This document shows positions 37,219 through 47,357 of a DNA stretch of 64,000 nt, piece by piece. How positions within the stretch are numbered: position 1 is the first letter of the stretch; the number at the start of each line of letters is the position of its first letter. Origin of the DNA: Shewanella litorisediminis (lineage in GTDB: Bacteria; Pseudomonadota; Gammaproteobacteria; Enterobacterales; Shewanellaceae); assembly GCF_016834455.1 (NCBI RefSeq), contig NZ_CP069213.1, positions 2,480,501 through 2,544,500 on the forward strand, in the 5' to 3' direction. The position numbers and the translations under genes were made by a program. The notes under the pieces were generated by a model that did not search any database, had not been told where the DNA came from, and worked only from the letters and a program-made list of their open reading frames with translations.

Positions 37219-37707
37219 TTATATTTTGGGTACGAAGCTTGAGGTGTTTTCCAGATAGTGGAAGAACCACTGGATCACAACCCCGAATTCGGGCACCAGT
37301 CGGGACTCCTTCCACCAGGGGGTGTTGGGAGCGCCGGTAAAGGCATCCATGAAAAACAAAATCGCACTGACAATCAGTGCGCCGCGCAAGGCACCGAAAC
37401 ACAGACCCAGGAGTCTGTCGGTGCCCGATAAACCGGTTTTAGCCACCAGTTGCCCCAGGATGTAGTTCACCAGGGCACCGAGGATCAGGGTGGTCACAAA
37501 GAGAATAGCAATCGCCACGCCGTTACGAAGCATTTCGTCCTGCAACTGAGTCAGGTGAACGGCGAGATCTTCATAGAATTGGCTGGCGACAAAAAAGGCG
37601 GCAAACCACACCAGCAAAGACATGGCTTCTTTGGCGAAGCCGCGGATCAGACTGATAAGGGTAGACAGTCCGATAATAAAAATAATGGCGTAATCAATCC
37701 AAACCAT
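37219..37707 (-). CDS. cvpA: CvpA family inner membrane protein
   Basis: 162 residues with four membrane segments. The family opening is VWIDYAIIFIIGLSTLISLIRGFAKEA, which includes the conserved R-G-F/W-x-x-E/K-x-x-S region. CvpA is linked to colicin V production and envelope homeostasis. As in E. coli, it lies directly upstream of purF. Confidence 0.94.
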   Translation of the reverse strand: MVWIDYAIIFIIGLSTLISLIRGFAKEAMSLLVWFAAFFVASQFYEDLAVHLTQLQDEMLRNGVAIAILFVTTLILGALVNYILGQLVAKTGLSGTDRLLGLCFGALRGALIVSAILFFMDAFTGAPNTPWWKESRLVPEFGVVIQWFFHYLENTSSFVPKI

Positions 37708-37811
37708 GGAAGGTCGTTTTCCGGGTGGCTTTTCGAATCGGCGCGATTCTACCAGAGAGTGACGAGATTCTCACCCCCGTTACCGAAATAAATCCCACGG
37801 GGGCGATTGGC

Positions 37812-38486
37812 TCAGCGCTCCAGCGGATTGTAGGCAATGACCTTACCCTTGAGTTGAGTGAGCGCTTCCACCTCGGTTTTGAGGCGTTCAATTTTGGCCT
37901 GGGACACGTCAGGCCCAACAAACACCTTGGTAAGACTGCCATCAACGGGCTTGGTGGGCACTGTATAGGCTTTGAAGCCGGCACTGCGCAGTTTTTTCAC
38001 CAGCGCATCCACATTACCGGCGTTGCTGAAGGCGCCGAGCTGCAAGGTCCAGGCGGCTTGCTGCGCCGCTTTGGGCTCGACTTTGGGCTGAGGCGTCACT
38101 GCTTTGGCAACCACAGGCTCCTCTTTGGGCTTGTCGCTTACCTTGGCTGTTTGAGCTGATGTTTGACCTTGTGTTTCGGCTTGAGGCACCTTGTCTTCCG
38201 CCGACTGAGACGCTGGCTTGTTGCCGGTCTCCATGGCCCCTTGCACCTCTGACGATTCGAGAACAGTGTCAGCATCCTGAGAAGAAAGCTCCAGACTGCC
38301 CAGCTCTTCCACCTTGAAGCTTTCCTCCGGTGTATTCATTACCTGAGTTTGGGGCCGTAACGGGATCTCGGCGAATTCTTCCTGCACCCGGTCTTTTTTG
38401 CCATCCAATAAGTCAGGCAAAAAAATCACTCCCAAGGCCACCATCACAACGGTGCCAACCAAACGGTTTTGAAACTGACTGGACAA
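37812..38486 (-). CDS. dedD: DedD-like SPOR domain protein
   Basis: 224 residues. A short cytoplasmic N-terminus is followed by one membrane segment (FQNRLVGTVVMVALGVIFLPDLLDG, matching DedD). A Pro/Gln/Glu-rich linker and a C-terminal SPOR domain (about 148-224, AWTLQLGAFSNAGNVDALVKKLRSAG) follow. SPOR domains bind denuded peptidoglycan at the septum, and DedD supports cell division. The start is TTG at 38486 with a good GGGAAG five bases upstream; no ATG is available. Confidence 0.92.
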   Translation of the reverse strand: MSSQFQNRLVGTVVMVALGVIFLPDLLDGKKDRVQEEFAEIPLRPQTQVMNTPEESFKVEELGSLELSSQDADTVLESSEVQGAMETGNKPASQSAEDKVPQAETQGQTSAQTAKVSDKPKEEPVVAKAVTPQPKVEPKAAQQAAWTLQLGAFSNAGNVDALVKKLRSAGFKAYTVPTKPVDGSLTKVFVGPDVSQAKIERLKTEVEALTQLKGKVIAYNPLER

Positions 38487-38498
38487 AATGGCTTCCCT

Positions 38499-39764
38499 TT
38501 AAGCTAATGATTTAAATCCGGATACAGTGTAAAAAGAACCAAACACAATTACCACATCCCCCTCGCCTGCATCCTTCAGTATCGCCTCACGGGCTTCCTG
38601 CATACTGTCGAAAGTATTGGCCTGTGCACCCGGCGGTAACGCACTGGCAAGTTCATCAGCGCGGGTGCCACGCTCACCTTCCAGTGTCACCAGATACCAG
38701 ACAGCCACCGCCGGGTGCATGATATTCAGCACTTCGCGGTAGTCTTTGTCTTTGAGCATGCCGCAGAGCGCGAGCACACGTTTACCCGGCCAGCGGACAA
38801 GCTCAGACTTTAGGAAGCGCGCCGCATGGGGGTTATGGGCCACATCGGCTATCACCAACGGCGATTGGCTGAGTTCCTCCAGCCGGCCGGCAAGGCGCGC
38901 TGTGGCAATACCCTCAACCAGAACATCGTCAGACAAGCTCAGACGTTCGCCAATGGCTTCGCAGGCGGCAATGACGGTGGCGGCATTGGGGAGCGGCAAC
39001 TGTGGCAACGGCATCTTGGTGAGGCTACGCTGCTTACCCTGATAGGACCAGAATGCATCTTCACGCTGATACTGAAAATCCTGACCCACCCGATACAGCA
39101 AGGCACCACAGTGATTTGCCACCTCGGCTACCGTTGCAGGCATATCCGGCTCCCCAACAACAGCAGGCCGCCCAGCGCGGAAAATACCGGCCTTTTCCCG
39201 TCCCACTGATTCGCGGGTGTTGCCAAGATATGCCTGATGGTCGAGATCCACCGAGGTTACCACGGCAATATCGGCGTCCACCAGATTGGTGGCATCCAGG
39301 CGGCCACCGAGACCCACCTCTAAAATGGCCACATCCAATCTGGCCTGCTTAAACAGCAATAGCCCCGCCAGGGTGGCAAACTCAAAGAAGGTCAGCGAAA
39401 TGTCTGCCCTCGCCGCTTCAATGCGCTCGAATGCGTGAATGATGTCGGCATCGGCAGCATCCACACCGTTGATACGGATACGTTCGTTGTAGTGAAGGAT
39501 ATGGGGCGAGCTGTATACCCCAACACGGTAACCGGCGCGGCGCAGAATGTTTTCCAGCATGGCACAGGTACTGCCCTTGCCGTTGGTGCCACCAACGGTG
39601 ACAACCAGGGTGCCTTCGAGTGACTTGACCCCCAAGCGCTGCGCCACCTGAGTGACCCGAGTCAAGCCCATATCAATCTCGGTGGGGTGAATGGCAAGCA
39701 AGTAATCCAACCACTCGCCAAGGGGAGCGCCTGAGGCTGGGGGGATGGCATGTTCCTGAGTCAT
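38499..39764 (-). CDS. folC: Bifunctional dihydrofolate / folylpolyglutamate synthase
   Basis: 421 residues. The Mur-ligase-like P-loop GGTNGKGSTCAMLENILR, YSSPHILHYNERI, the conserved FE(F/Y)ATLAG and VGLGGRLDATN blocks are present, with a C-terminal domain containing DVAHNPHAA. It adds glutamate to dihydropteroate and folates. In many gammaproteobacteria accD lies just upstream; here only a 95-base gap separates it from truA. dedD starts 12 bases after its stop. Confidence 0.95.
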   Translation of the reverse strand: MTQEHAIPPASGAPLGEWLDYLLAIHPTEIDMGLTRVTQVAQRLGVKSLEGTLVVTVGGTNGKGSTCAMLENILRRAGYRVGVYSSPHILHYNERIRINGVDAADADIIHAFERIEAARADISLTFFEFATLAGLLLFKQARLDVAILEVGLGGRLDATNLVDADIAVVTSVDLDHQAYLGNTRESVGREKAGIFRAGRPAVVGEPDMPATVAEVANHCGALLYRVGQDFQYQREDAFWSYQGKQRSLTKMPLPQLPLPNAATVIAACEAIGERLSLSDDVLVEGIATARLAGRLEELSQSPLVIADVAHNPHAARFLKSELVRWPGKRVLALCGMLKDKDYREVLNIMHPAVAVWYLVTLEGERGTRADELASALPPGAQANTFDSMQEAREAILKDAGEGDVVIVFGSFYTVSGFKSLA

Positions 39765-39859
39765 AAACTTATCCTTGCTCCACTGAATTGGGCGTTCAGT
39801 TGTTGTGGCTATCGCTCGTTCTTACTGTCACTTTCTTTTGAGTGAATGTCGCAGGAGCC

Positions 39860-40645
39860 TCAGTCTGGCATAAAAAGTGGCCCGAGGGACAGTTTGGGTA
39901 AGCCAAAACTGTCGGGATAGGTCACATCCACCAAATAAAGTCCGTGGGGTTTGGCTGTAGCCGCGGCCTGGGTTCGGTCTTTTGCATCAAGCAAGGTCGC
40001 CATCCAATCCAGCGGCTGATTGCCAAGACCGATTTCAAGCAGCGAGCCGACGATATTACGCACCATATGATGTAAGAAGGCATTGGCCTGAATATCCACC
40101 ACTATGTACATGCCATGGCGACTTACGCTGACCTTGTGCACGTTGCGAAACGGCGTATTGGACTGGCAGCCAATGGCACGGAAACTGGTAAAGTCCCGCT
40201 CGCCCAAAAGCGCCTGTGCGGCATCATGCATCCGCTGGACATCAATATCACCGTGATAATGGCTCACGCCCTTGCGCAAAATACCGGGGCGGAAATTATG
40301 GTTGAAAATCACGTAACGATAACGGCGGGCGGTGGCAGAAAAACGGGCGTGGAAATCATCACTCACCGGCATGGCCCAGCGAACCGCAATCTCATCCGGC
40401 AGGTGTACATTCACTCCCAGCGTCCAGGCGCCTTCCTTTCTTACTGCGTTGGTATCGAAATGCACCACCTGACCGGTGGCGTGCACCCCCGCGTCGGTGC
40501 GACCTGCACATTGCACTTCTATGGGTTCGTTGGCCACAATGGAAAGCGCCCTCTCAAGCTCAGCCTGTACCGAGTTCACCTCAGCCTGACGCTGCCAGCC
40601 ATAAAACTTGCTGCCGTCGTATTCAATCCCAAGAGCAATGCGCAT
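39860..40645 (-). CDS. truA: tRNA pseudouridine(38-40) synthase
   Basis: 261 residues. The catalytic Asp51 lies in [19 protein letters not shown] near the start, [14 protein letters not shown] and [13 protein letters not shown] are all typical of TruA. It isomerises uridines 38-40 in the anticodon arm. It lies between hubP and folC, the common gammaproteobacterial arrangement. Confidence 0.95.
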   Translation of the reverse strand: MRIALGIEYDGSKFYGWQRQAEVNSVQAELERALSIVANEPIEVQCAGRTDAGVHATGQVVHFDTNAVRKEGAWTLGVNVHLPDEIAVRWAMPVSDDFHARFSATARRYRYVIFNHNFRPGILRKGVSHYHGDIDVQRMHDAAQALLGERDFTSFRAIGCQSNTPFRNVHKVSVSRHGMYIVVDIQANAFLHHMVRNIVGSLLEIGLGNQPLDWMATLLDAKDRTQAAATAKPHGLYLVDVTYPDSFGLPKLSLGPLFMPD

Positions 40646-40717
40646 TTTTAAATTTCCTGCCAGTCAAAATCGATAAAGCGCCGCGATATTACCACATTCG
40701 CAGTTCATCGAGGGCAT

Positions 40718-40746
40718 AAAAAAACGGCGCTCGGGGCGCCGTTTTT
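40718..40746 (-). terminator. Terminator after hubP
   Basis: AACGGCGC and GCGCCGTT pair with a short TCGGG-type loop; the plus-strand A-run becomes the T-run on the minus strand. It follows the hubP stop and precedes truA, so truA probably has its own promoter or depends on read-through. Confidence 0.82.
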
Positions 40747-40764
40747 ATGATGTATAAGGCTGAC

Positions 40765-43554
40765 TCAGCCTATGTCCTGCAATAAGTCGGCCGCTTCCTG
40801 TTTCTGCCGCTCATTACCGTCCATTTCCACTTCTTTGAGCAGGGCTTTGGCACTGTCTTTGTCGTCAATTTCGATGTAAGCACGGGCCAGGTCCAACTTG
40901 GCGTTAACCGAGTTTTCCTCGTCATCCACATCGACCATGGCAGTGTCACCAATCAGGCTTTCGACTTCACCTATGTCCATGTCCAGCTCGCGATAGGGTT
41001 CAGGCTCGGTATCATCGGCATCATTGAGCAGCTTATCGATATCGATAAAACCGTTCTCTTTCTGGAAATTACTGAGGTCTGCATCCATTTCCACCTTGGC
41101 CTGACGCTTGGATTTTTCGCTGGCGTCCAGTGCCGCCAGTGCTTCATCCACTGTCATGCTGTGGTCAGCATCCACATCCAGCACAAAGGCGTCGTCATCT
41201 GAGTCGTCATGTTCTGCGGCAAAGGCCGACAGGAGTTCATCATCACTCACGTCCAAAGAAGGCGTTTTGGCATCGGCCGGGGTGACACTCTCCCACTCCA
41301 GCATATTGCTGCTGGCAGCACCTTTTTTACCCTTAAGATCATCAAAGAAGCCGGAGTCTCTGGCCGATACAGCAACCGGATCGGCATCTGTTTGTCCCTT
41401 TTCAGACGCCTTGCCAGACTCTGACTTGGCCGCACTGACCGAGGCCGCCGTAGCAACCGCAGCCGCTGCAAGGGCCGCGTCTTCAAGTCCGTTCTCATCC
41501 TCTTTGTCGAAACCCGCGAGCAAAGAATCAAGATCTTCATCTTCATCGCTAAGAGGCAGCTCGTCACCAAGACCCGCTGTAATATCCTCAAGCGGCGCTT
41601 CTTCCTCCTTATCGAAGTCTGCAAGGAGGGCACTCAGATCCTCATCACTGCCTTCCTCAGCCAGGGAAATCTCAGTTTCCAGCACGTTGGCAAAGGCATC
41701 ATCGGCCAGGCTGAGATTGTCTTGGGGCGCCAAGACCTCATCTGCCGCCTCTTCACGCCCATCCAAGTCTTTAGCGTCGCCTTCTGATGCAAAGCCTGCG
41801 AGCAGCGCATCAAGATCTTCTTCGGTGTCGGCTTCGGTTGCAATTTCACCTTCAAGCTCAGCGGCAATCGCATCAGACAGATCTGTGTCCAGGTCATCCG
41901 ATGGTGACGTTATCGCTGCTTCCGGGATGTCATCACCCGCGGCAGGGGCATCAAAACCCGCCAACAGCGCATCCAAATCCTCATCGCTGCTGATGTCATC
42001 ATTTACCGTCAATTCAGACTCGAGCTCGGCGGCGATGGCATCTGTTAAGTCTTCTTTATCTGCATCGGCGATGTCAGCGGTTTCATCAGCGGGAGCATTA
42101 AAGCCCGCCAGCAGCGCATCAAGGTCTTCATCACTGACGGTATCGCTAGTTTCAGCCAGTTCAGCCTCAAGCTCAGCTGCGATGGCATTGCTCAGTTCAT
42201 CTTCTTCAGCCAAAGGTTCATCGGCAGAGATGCTTTCTTCCTCTGGCGCATCAAATCCGGCAAGCAGCGCATCCAAATCCTCATCGTCTTTTGCTGCCTT
42301 TGCTGGTTCTTCGGCGTCAAAACCTGCCATCAAGGCATCCAAATCGGCTTCAATCTCTGCGCCCTGCTCACCGTCTTCCTGCTCGCCCATGGCCTCGGCC
42401 CACAGGTCGTCAAGAGACTGGCCATCATCTGCAAAATCATCAACTTGCTCGACGAAGAGATCTTCAGACGCTTCTTCAGGTAAGGTTTCTGGCGCCAGAT
42501 CCACATTGCCCATGTCCAGCAAAGAATCCAGAGATTCCTCTTCTTCTGCATCCAGGCGGATGGCCATTTCTTCTTCGTCGGCGGAGGCAGCCACAGCAGC
42601 GGCCCCCACGGCAGCAGCCGCTGGCAGTGATGCGTCGGCAGCTCTGGGCGTTTCGCCCACTTCGCCATCACCGGCAGCCCGGCGACGACGCAGGAACAGC
42701 CAAACGGCCATTAAAATCAGCAAGGCGGGCACTACAGCACCAAGTACCAGCATCAATGGGCTGTCCATCAGACTGCGCCACAGATCGCCGGGCTTATTGG
42801 CTTCAACCTCAGCCAGCGCCTGAGCCTGTTTCAGTGTCTTGTTTTCCGCCTTGAGCACATCTGACTCTTCGGTAATGGCTGCCAGATTCGCTTTCAGGGT
42901 TTGCACTTCTTCGGTGAGCTGCTCTACCTGAGTACTCAGTGATTCAACGTCGTTTTTGCGGACATTGAGCTCTTCGGTCAGTCGACTGATTTCTGCCGAC
43001 AGGGCCTGATTTTCTTCAACCAGCTTGGGGTCTACCGCGGGTACGGGGGCAGGTTTGGTCTCAACCTTGGGTGTTTGGGCAACAACTTTGGGCTCTTCCG
43101 GTGCGACAGGCTTGGCACTGGCGGGCTTGGCTGCCGCCGGCTTGGGTTCTACCTTGCCGCTACGCCATGCCCTGTCTTGCTCCAGAGCCCTTTGCTGCGC
43201 CAGATTTTTGGGAATGGCCAGCATCACCTCTTTGGAGGGGATGAGCAGTATCATGCCTTTTTCGAGGGTATTGTAATTGGCGCCGCTGAAGGCATGGGGA
43301 TTGGCATCGTAAATCGCCGCCATCACCTGATAGACACTGACACTGTTATCCGGACGCACTTTTTGGGCAATGCTCCAGAAAGTATCCTGCACAGTGGTTG
43401 GGCCATACTGACGAGACTGGGCTTCACGGCTTTGCCCGTCCGGACCGGTAATTTTGAGCGGCTCTGCAGCTCTGACTTCGGAGAACTGGGGAATGGTGGA
43501 TACGGCCAGAACTGAAGCCAGGAAACCCACGAGATAGGAGGTACGAAAGTTCAT
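40765..43554 (-). CDS. hubP: FimV/HubP family polar landmark protein
   Basis: 929 residues. A signal sequence is followed by a LysM-like periplasmic domain (VQDTFWSIAQKVRP...GMILLIPS, residues ~50-115). A coiled coil (about 180-245) and one membrane segment (about 268-290) come next. The large acidic cytoplasmic region has seven copies of a D/E-DLDALLAGF(D) motif, and the C-terminus carries the FimV TPR-like helix pair. HubP/FimV organises the cell pole, recruiting ParA-like ATPases and chemosensory or flagellar parts. The longest frame starts one codon earlier with TTG; the ATG at 43554 has AAAGGGA at good spacing. The long Ser-rich frame opposite the acidic region is not a gene. Confidence 0.93.
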   Translation of the reverse strand: MNFRTSYLVGFLASVLAVSTIPQFSEVRAAEPLKITGPDGQSREAQSRQYGPTTVQDTFWSIAQKVRPDNSVSVYQVMAAIYDANPHAFSGANYNTLEKGMILLIPSKEVMLAIPKNLAQQRALEQDRAWRSGKVEPKPAAAKPASAKPVAPEEPKVVAQTPKVETKPAPVPAVDPKLVEENQALSAEISRLTEELNVRKNDVESLSTQVEQLTEEVQTLKANLAAITEESDVLKAENKTLKQAQALAEVEANKPGDLWRSLMDSPLMLVLGAVVPALLILMAVWLFLRRRRAAGDGEVGETPRAADASLPAAAAVGAAAVAASADEEEMAIRLDAEEEESLDSLLDMGNVDLAPETLPEEASEDLFVEQVDDFADDGQSLDDLWAEAMGEQEDGEQGAEIEADLDALMAGFDAEEPAKAAKDDEDLDALLAGFDAPEEESISADEPLAEEDELSNAIAAELEAELAETSDTVSDEDLDALLAGFNAPADETADIADADKEDLTDAIAAELESELTVNDDISSDEDLDALLAGFDAPAAGDDIPEAAITSPSDDLDTDLSDAIAAELEGEIATEADTEEDLDALLAGFASEGDAKDLDGREEAADEVLAPQDNLSLADDAFANVLETEISLAEEGSDEDLSALLADFDKEEEAPLEDITAGLGDELPLSDEDEDLDSLLAGFDKEDENGLEDAALAAAAVATAASVSAAKSESGKASEKGQTDADPVAVSARDSGFFDDLKGKKGAASSNMLEWESVTPADAKTPSLDVSDDELLSAFAAEHDDSDDDAFVLDVDADHSMTVDEALAALDASEKSKRQAKVEMDADLSNFQKENGFIDIDKLLNDADDTEPEPYRELDMDIGEVESLIGDTAMVDVDDEENSVNAKLDLARAYIEIDDKDSAKALLKEVEMDGNERQKQEAADLLQDIG
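41500..42345 (-). repeat. Seven acidic DLDALLAGF repeats within hubP
   Basis: The cytoplasmic part of HubP contains seven spaced copies related to DEDLDALLAGFDAP, variants ending MAGFDAE, LAGFNAP, LAGFASE, LADFDKE and LAGFDKE. Such repeats vary in number between Shewanella and Vibrio homologues and probably present repeated docking sites. Confidence 0.8.
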
Positions 43555-43675
43555 CAATTAATCCCTTTCAAGCGCTCAAGGTACGCCCGATGACGACTTG
43601 CTTTAGGCAATTGTATTTATTGAGATTACTATAAACCAGATTTCCAAGCCCTGCTACTGTTCACAAATGTAAAAC

Positions 43676-43705
43676 AAAAAAAGCCCGCTCATTGCGGGCT
43701 TTTTC
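43676..43705 (-). terminator. Terminator of the asd gene
   Basis: AAAAGCCCGC and GCGGGCTTTTT form a stem with a TCATT-type loop. On the minus strand it lies 28 bases after the asd stop and upstream of hubP. Confidence 0.85.
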
Positions 43706-43732
43706 AACAAAGTCAGCGACTTCGGTGTATTT

Positions 43733-44749
43733 TTACAGATAATCGCGGATCAGAATTTCACCAATTTGTACGCTGTTTAATGCGGCGCCTTTACGGATGT
43801 TATCCGACACCACCCACAGGTTAATCCCGTTGGGGTGAGAGATGTCGTTGCGCACGCGGCCTACGAAAACGGGATCCTGGCCGGCACCGTCGGTGACGGC
43901 GGTTGGGTAATCATCGTCGTCTTCAAAGAGCACCACACCGGGAGCATCACGCAGCAGCGCCTTCACGGTGTCGGCATCCACCGGGTCGCGGGTTTCAATG
44001 TGCACGGCTTCAGAGTGGCCATAAAACACAGGCACACGCACGGCGGTTGGGTTAACCAGAATGGAATCGTCGCCGAAGATCTTGCGGGTTTCCCACACCA
44101 TCTTCATCTCTTCCTTGGTGTAACCATTGTCCTGGAATTTATCGATGTGTGGCAGCACGTTAAAGGCTATCTGCTTTGGATAAACACTCGGCTCGATCGG
44201 CAGTCCCTGGAGCAGCTTGGCACACTGTCCGGCCAGCTCTTCGATGGCCTTCTTGCCGGTGCCTGACACCGACTGATAGGTGCACACGTTGATGCGATCG
44301 ATTCCGTAGGCATCATAAATGGGCTTCAGTGCCACCAACATCTGGATGGTCGAGCAGTTGGGGTTGGCAATGATGTTACGGTTACGGAAATCGGCAATGG
44401 CCTCTGGGTTTACTTCGGGTACAACCAGCGGGATATCCAGGTCATAGCGGAAGTGTGAGGTGTTGTCGATAACCACGCAGCCGTGCTCGGCGGCAATGGG
44501 TGCCCACTTGGCAGACACATCACCACCGGCTGAGAAGAAACCAATTTGAGCCTGTGACCAGTCAAAGGTTTCAACGTCAAGAATTTCCACCTGTTTACCG
44601 TTGAAGCTTACGGTTTCACCGGCGCTGCGGGCACTGGCCAGGGGGAACAGATTGGCAACGGGGAAATTGCGCTCTTCGAGGATCTCGATCATGGTCTGAC
44701 CCACTGCGCCCGATGCACCCAAAACTACGACATTAAATTCCTGCGACAT
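43733..44749 (-). CDS. asd: Aspartate-semialdehyde dehydrogenase
   Basis: 338 residues. The NADP-binding GASGAVGQ, the nucleophile Cys132 in NPNCSTIQ, the QSVSGTGKKAIEEL block and VPVFYGHSEAVH are present. It reduces aspartyl phosphate for lysine, methionine and threonine synthesis. The sequence belongs to the shorter group (usg-like length and position next to pdxB), and all active-site residues are intact. The longer frame starts at a TTG at 44758 that overlaps the pdxB stop; the ATG at 44749 is preferred and begins 5 bases after that stop. Confidence 0.92.
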   Translation of the reverse strand: MSQEFNVVVLGASGAVGQTMIEILEERNFPVANLFPLASARSAGETVSFNGKQVEILDVETFDWSQAQIGFFSAGGDVSAKWAPIAAEHGCVVIDNTSHFRYDLDIPLVVPEVNPEAIADFRNRNIIANPNCSTIQMLVALKPIYDAYGIDRINVCTYQSVSGTGKKAIEELAGQCAKLLQGLPIEPSVYPKQIAFNVLPHIDKFQDNGYTKEEMKMVWETRKIFGDDSILVNPTAVRVPVFYGHSEAVHIETRDPVDADTVKALLRDAPGVVLFEDDDDYPTAVTDGAGQDPVFVGRVRNDISHPNGINLWVVSDNIRKGAALNSVQIGEILIRDYL

Positions 44750-44754
44750 AATAC

Positions 44755-45882
44755 TCAACCGACGTTAGAAAAACCCAAAAAGGACAACCAATTTACCTCA
44801 GATCCCTTAGCATTTTCCAGCTTGAGGGCGCTGAATTCACGTCTGTGACGGTGATTTTTTCTCATTTTGTCAAATCCGAGTCTGTCCGTTCCACTTTGGC
44901 GGAAACGCACATCATCATCCCGCAGATCGTATACCGCCCGGCAGAGGGTCAGGAGCGCTCTCTCATCGGCCACTTCATGCACATTTATCACGTCCAAAAA
45001 GAAGGATGGCAGCAGGCTGTCGAGCTTTTTGTCGGCGGCGATTCCCACTACCCGGCAAAGCGCTTCATAGAGCATAAAGGTGCCTCTGGCCTTACCTTCG
45101 AGGCTGTAGCCGGCAATGTGCGGCGTGGCAATATCCACCAGCGGCACCAGCGCCAACATGGGGCTGGGCTCCCCTTCCCATACATCCAGCACCAGTTTGA
45201 TATCGTCGCGTTTTTGCTTTACGTCGATAAGCGCGCGATTGTCTATCACCTCGCCCCGGCAGCAATTGAGCAGCCAGGCATCGGGTTTAAGCGCTTCCAG
45301 CCTTTTCTGGTCGAACAAATACCAGGTGGGAAAGTCGCCCTCTTTGGTGATTGGCACATGCAGGCTTATCACATCCGCCCAGGCAATCAGCTCATCGAGG
45401 TCGAAAAATTGGCGACTGTCGCCTTGCTCGGCCAACAAAGGGTCACACAGCCGATACTCCACGCCATAGGCTTGAAGGCAACGCGCCGTGGCGGAACCTG
45501 TGTTTCCTGCGCCTATTATCGCGACTCTTTTATTTTTCAGTGGCTGCTGATAGCGCTGCGCCAGCTCCAGCATGGCGATAAAGGCATATTCACCAACGGC
45601 AGTGGCATTGCACCCGGGCGCATTACTAAAGGGTATCCCCCGGCTTGCCAAAAGGGCTTTGTCCACGTGGTCTGTCCCTATGGTGGCGCTGCCAACAAAC
45701 TTAAGCTGTTGGTTTTGGGAAACCAGCGCTTCATTGACCTGGGTCACCGAGCGCACCAAGAGCACATCGGCATCGGCAACTTGTTCGGGTGTCAGCGTGC
45801 GACCATTGACGTATTCAATTTCCCCAAGCTCCCCGAAGAGTGAGTCCACATAGGGCATATTCTCATCCGCAATAATTTTCAT
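44755..45882 (-). CDS. pdxB: Erythronate-4-phosphate dehydrogenase
   Basis: 375 residues, the usual length. It has the D-2-hydroxyacid dehydrogenase fold: N-terminal [19 protein letters not shown], the cofactor-binding [25 protein letters not shown], and [16 protein letters not shown] with the catalytic His. It works in pyridoxal phosphate synthesis. The ATG at 45882 is chosen because AAAGGAAAG lies upstream and the family starts with MKI(I/L)(A/V)DENMPY; the open frame extends 34 codons further without similarity. asd follows nearly directly, as in many gammaproteobacteria (pdxB-usg). Confidence 0.94.
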   Translation of the reverse strand: MKIIADENMPYVDSLFGELGEIEYVNGRTLTPEQVADADVLLVRSVTQVNEALVSQNQQLKFVGSATIGTDHVDKALLASRGIPFSNAPGCNATAVGEYAFIAMLELAQRYQQPLKNKRVAIIGAGNTGSATARCLQAYGVEYRLCDPLLAEQGDSRQFFDLDELIAWADVISLHVPITKEGDFPTWYLFDQKRLEALKPDAWLLNCCRGEVIDNRALIDVKQKRDDIKLVLDVWEGEPSPMLALVPLVDIATPHIAGYSLEGKARGTFMLYEALCRVVGIAADKKLDSLLPSFFLDVINVHEVADERALLTLCRAVYDLRDDDVRFRQSGTDRLGFDKMRKNHRHRREFSALKLENAKGSEVNWLSFLGFSNVG

Positions 45883-45932
45883 CTCTGTCGGCTTTCCTTT
45901 TCTGGCGATTGGGGCGGATTGTAACAGACAAT

Positions 45933-45959
45933 AAAAAAGGGAAGCCTGGCTTCCCTTTT
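45933..45959 (-). terminator. Terminator of fabB
   Basis: AAAAGGGAAGCC and GGCTTCCCTTTT form a long stem with a two-base loop. It lies 44 bases after the fabB stop on the minus strand and upstream of pdxB. It could act in both directions. Confidence 0.82.
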
Positions 45960-46003
45960 GATTTTGCGAAAACTGTGGTCGCAAATGAAATTAACGTTGA
46001 CGT

Positions 46004-47215
46004 TTAGCGGTACTTGCGCATCACCAGCGTGGCGTTGGTGCCGCCGAAACCGAAGCTGTTGCTCATCACTGTGGTGAGGTCAGCATCGCGGCAGTGGGTC
46101 ACGATTGGCATGTCAGCAGCCTGAGGGTCAACGTTGTCAACGTTGGCAGAGGCGGCGATAAACCCATTTTCCATCATCAGCAGGCTGTAGATGGCCTCGT
46201 GCACACCGGCTGCGCCCAGGGCGTGGCCCGTCAGCGACTTGGTTGAGGCGATAGGTGGAACCTTGTCTTTAAAGACTTCGCGGATAGCTTCCAGCTCGCG
46301 CACATCGCCCACTGGGGTAGAAGTACCGTGGGTATTGATGTAGTCGATTGGTGTGTCCACATCGGTCAGTGCCATCTGCATACAGCGCATCGCGCCTTCA
46401 CCGCTTGGGGCAACCATGTCGTAACCGTCTGAAGAGGCACCATAACCAATCACTTCGGCATAGATCTTGGCACCACGGGCCAGCGCATGCTCCAGCTCTT
46501 CAACAATCACGATACCGCCGCCACCGGAGATAACAAAACCGTCGCGGTCTGCATCATAGGTGCGTGAGGCTTTTTCAGGGGTTTCGTTGTACTTGGTAGA
46601 CAGGGCGCCCATGGCGTCGAAGCCCATGGTCAGAGTCCAGTCCAGCTCTTCGGCACCACCGGCAAATACCATGTCCTGCTTACCCATTTGGATAAGCTCA
46701 GCAGCGTGGCCGATACAGTGGGCAGAGGTGGCACAGGCAGAGCTGATGGAGTAGTTAAAGCCTTTGATTTTGAATGGGGTCGCCAAACAAGCTGAGGCGG
46801 TAGAAGCCATGATACGAGGCACAATGTAAGGACCAACACGCTTCACACCCTTCTCACGCAGGGTGTCGGCCGCCTGTACCTGGTTGGAGGATGAGGCACC
46901 GCCAGTGCCCACTACCAGGCCCACGCGTGGGTTGGAATACTGCTCTTCGGTCAGGCCAGCATCGCTGATGGCTTCCTGCATGGCGAGGTAAGCATAGGCG
47001 GCTGCATCGCCCATGAAGCGCAGTGCTTTTCTGTCAATATGCTCAGCGGGATCCAGCTTGATATCGCCCCACACGTGGCTGCGAAGCTGCATCTCTTCAA
47101 ACTGAGCGGAATGGGTAATACCGCTGCGTCCGGCCTTGAGTGATTCGGTCACTTCTTGTTTGTTGTTACCGATACTGGAAACGATGCCAATGCCGGTGAT
47201 AACGACTCTTTTCAT
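46004..47215 (-). CDS. fabB: 3-oxoacyl-[ACP] synthase I
   Basis: 403 residues, close to E. coli FabB (406). The catalytic Cys161 lies in [12 protein letters not shown], and the two His are in [11 protein letters not shown] and [13 protein letters not shown]-terminal [13 protein letters not shown] is present. It elongates acyl-ACP and is needed for unsaturated fatty acid synthesis. The gene stands alone, divergent from mnmC, with a palindrome in the shared 142-base upstream region. Confidence 0.95.
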   Translation of the reverse strand: MKRVVITGIGIVSSIGNNKQEVTESLKAGRSGITHSAQFEEMQLRSHVWGDIKLDPAEHIDRKALRFMGDAAAYAYLAMQEAISDAGLTEEQYSNPRVGLVVGTGGASSSNQVQAADTLREKGVKRVGPYIVPRIMASTASACLATPFKIKGFNYSISSACATSAHCIGHAAELIQMGKQDMVFAGGAEELDWTLTMGFDAMGALSTKYNETPEKASRTYDADRDGFVISGGGGIVIVEELEHALARGAKIYAEVIGYGASSDGYDMVAPSGEGAMRCMQMALTDVDTPIDYINTHGTSTPVGDVRELEAIREVFKDKVPPIASTKSLTGHALGAAGVHEAIYSLLMMENGFIAASANVDNVDPQAADMPIVTHCRDADLTTVMSNSFGFGGTNATLVMRKYR

Positions 47216-47232
47216 GTTTTACTATCCATTCC

Positions 47233-47245
47233 GTACTGGGAGTAC
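47233..47245. promoter_or_regulatory. Palindromic candidate operator upstream of fabB
   Basis: GTACTGGGAGTAC is a perfect 5-3-5 inverted repeat, 17 bases upstream of the fabB start codon. It does not match the E. coli FadR or FabR sites as I know them, so the regulator is unknown. Its position within the fabB leader fits a repressor site or an RNA element. Confidence 0.45.
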
Positions 47246-47357
47246 CAATTTTAGTGCGCCAATAGTATCGCCTTTGGCGCTTTTAAGTGGTCAGCTTTCC
47301 ATAAAGGGCGGTAAAATATTGCCAATTTCGCGACATTGAGTAAATTTTTTTAAGCCC

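Noticed and set aside
41108..42823. 571-codon Ser-rich frame opposite hubP
   Set aside because: Its Ser/Ala-rich composition is the complement of the acidic repeats of HubP; no start signal or family is visible.
44845..45843. 332-codon plus-strand frame opposite pdxB
   Set aside because: PdxB motifs account for the minus strand; the opposite frame is unsupported.
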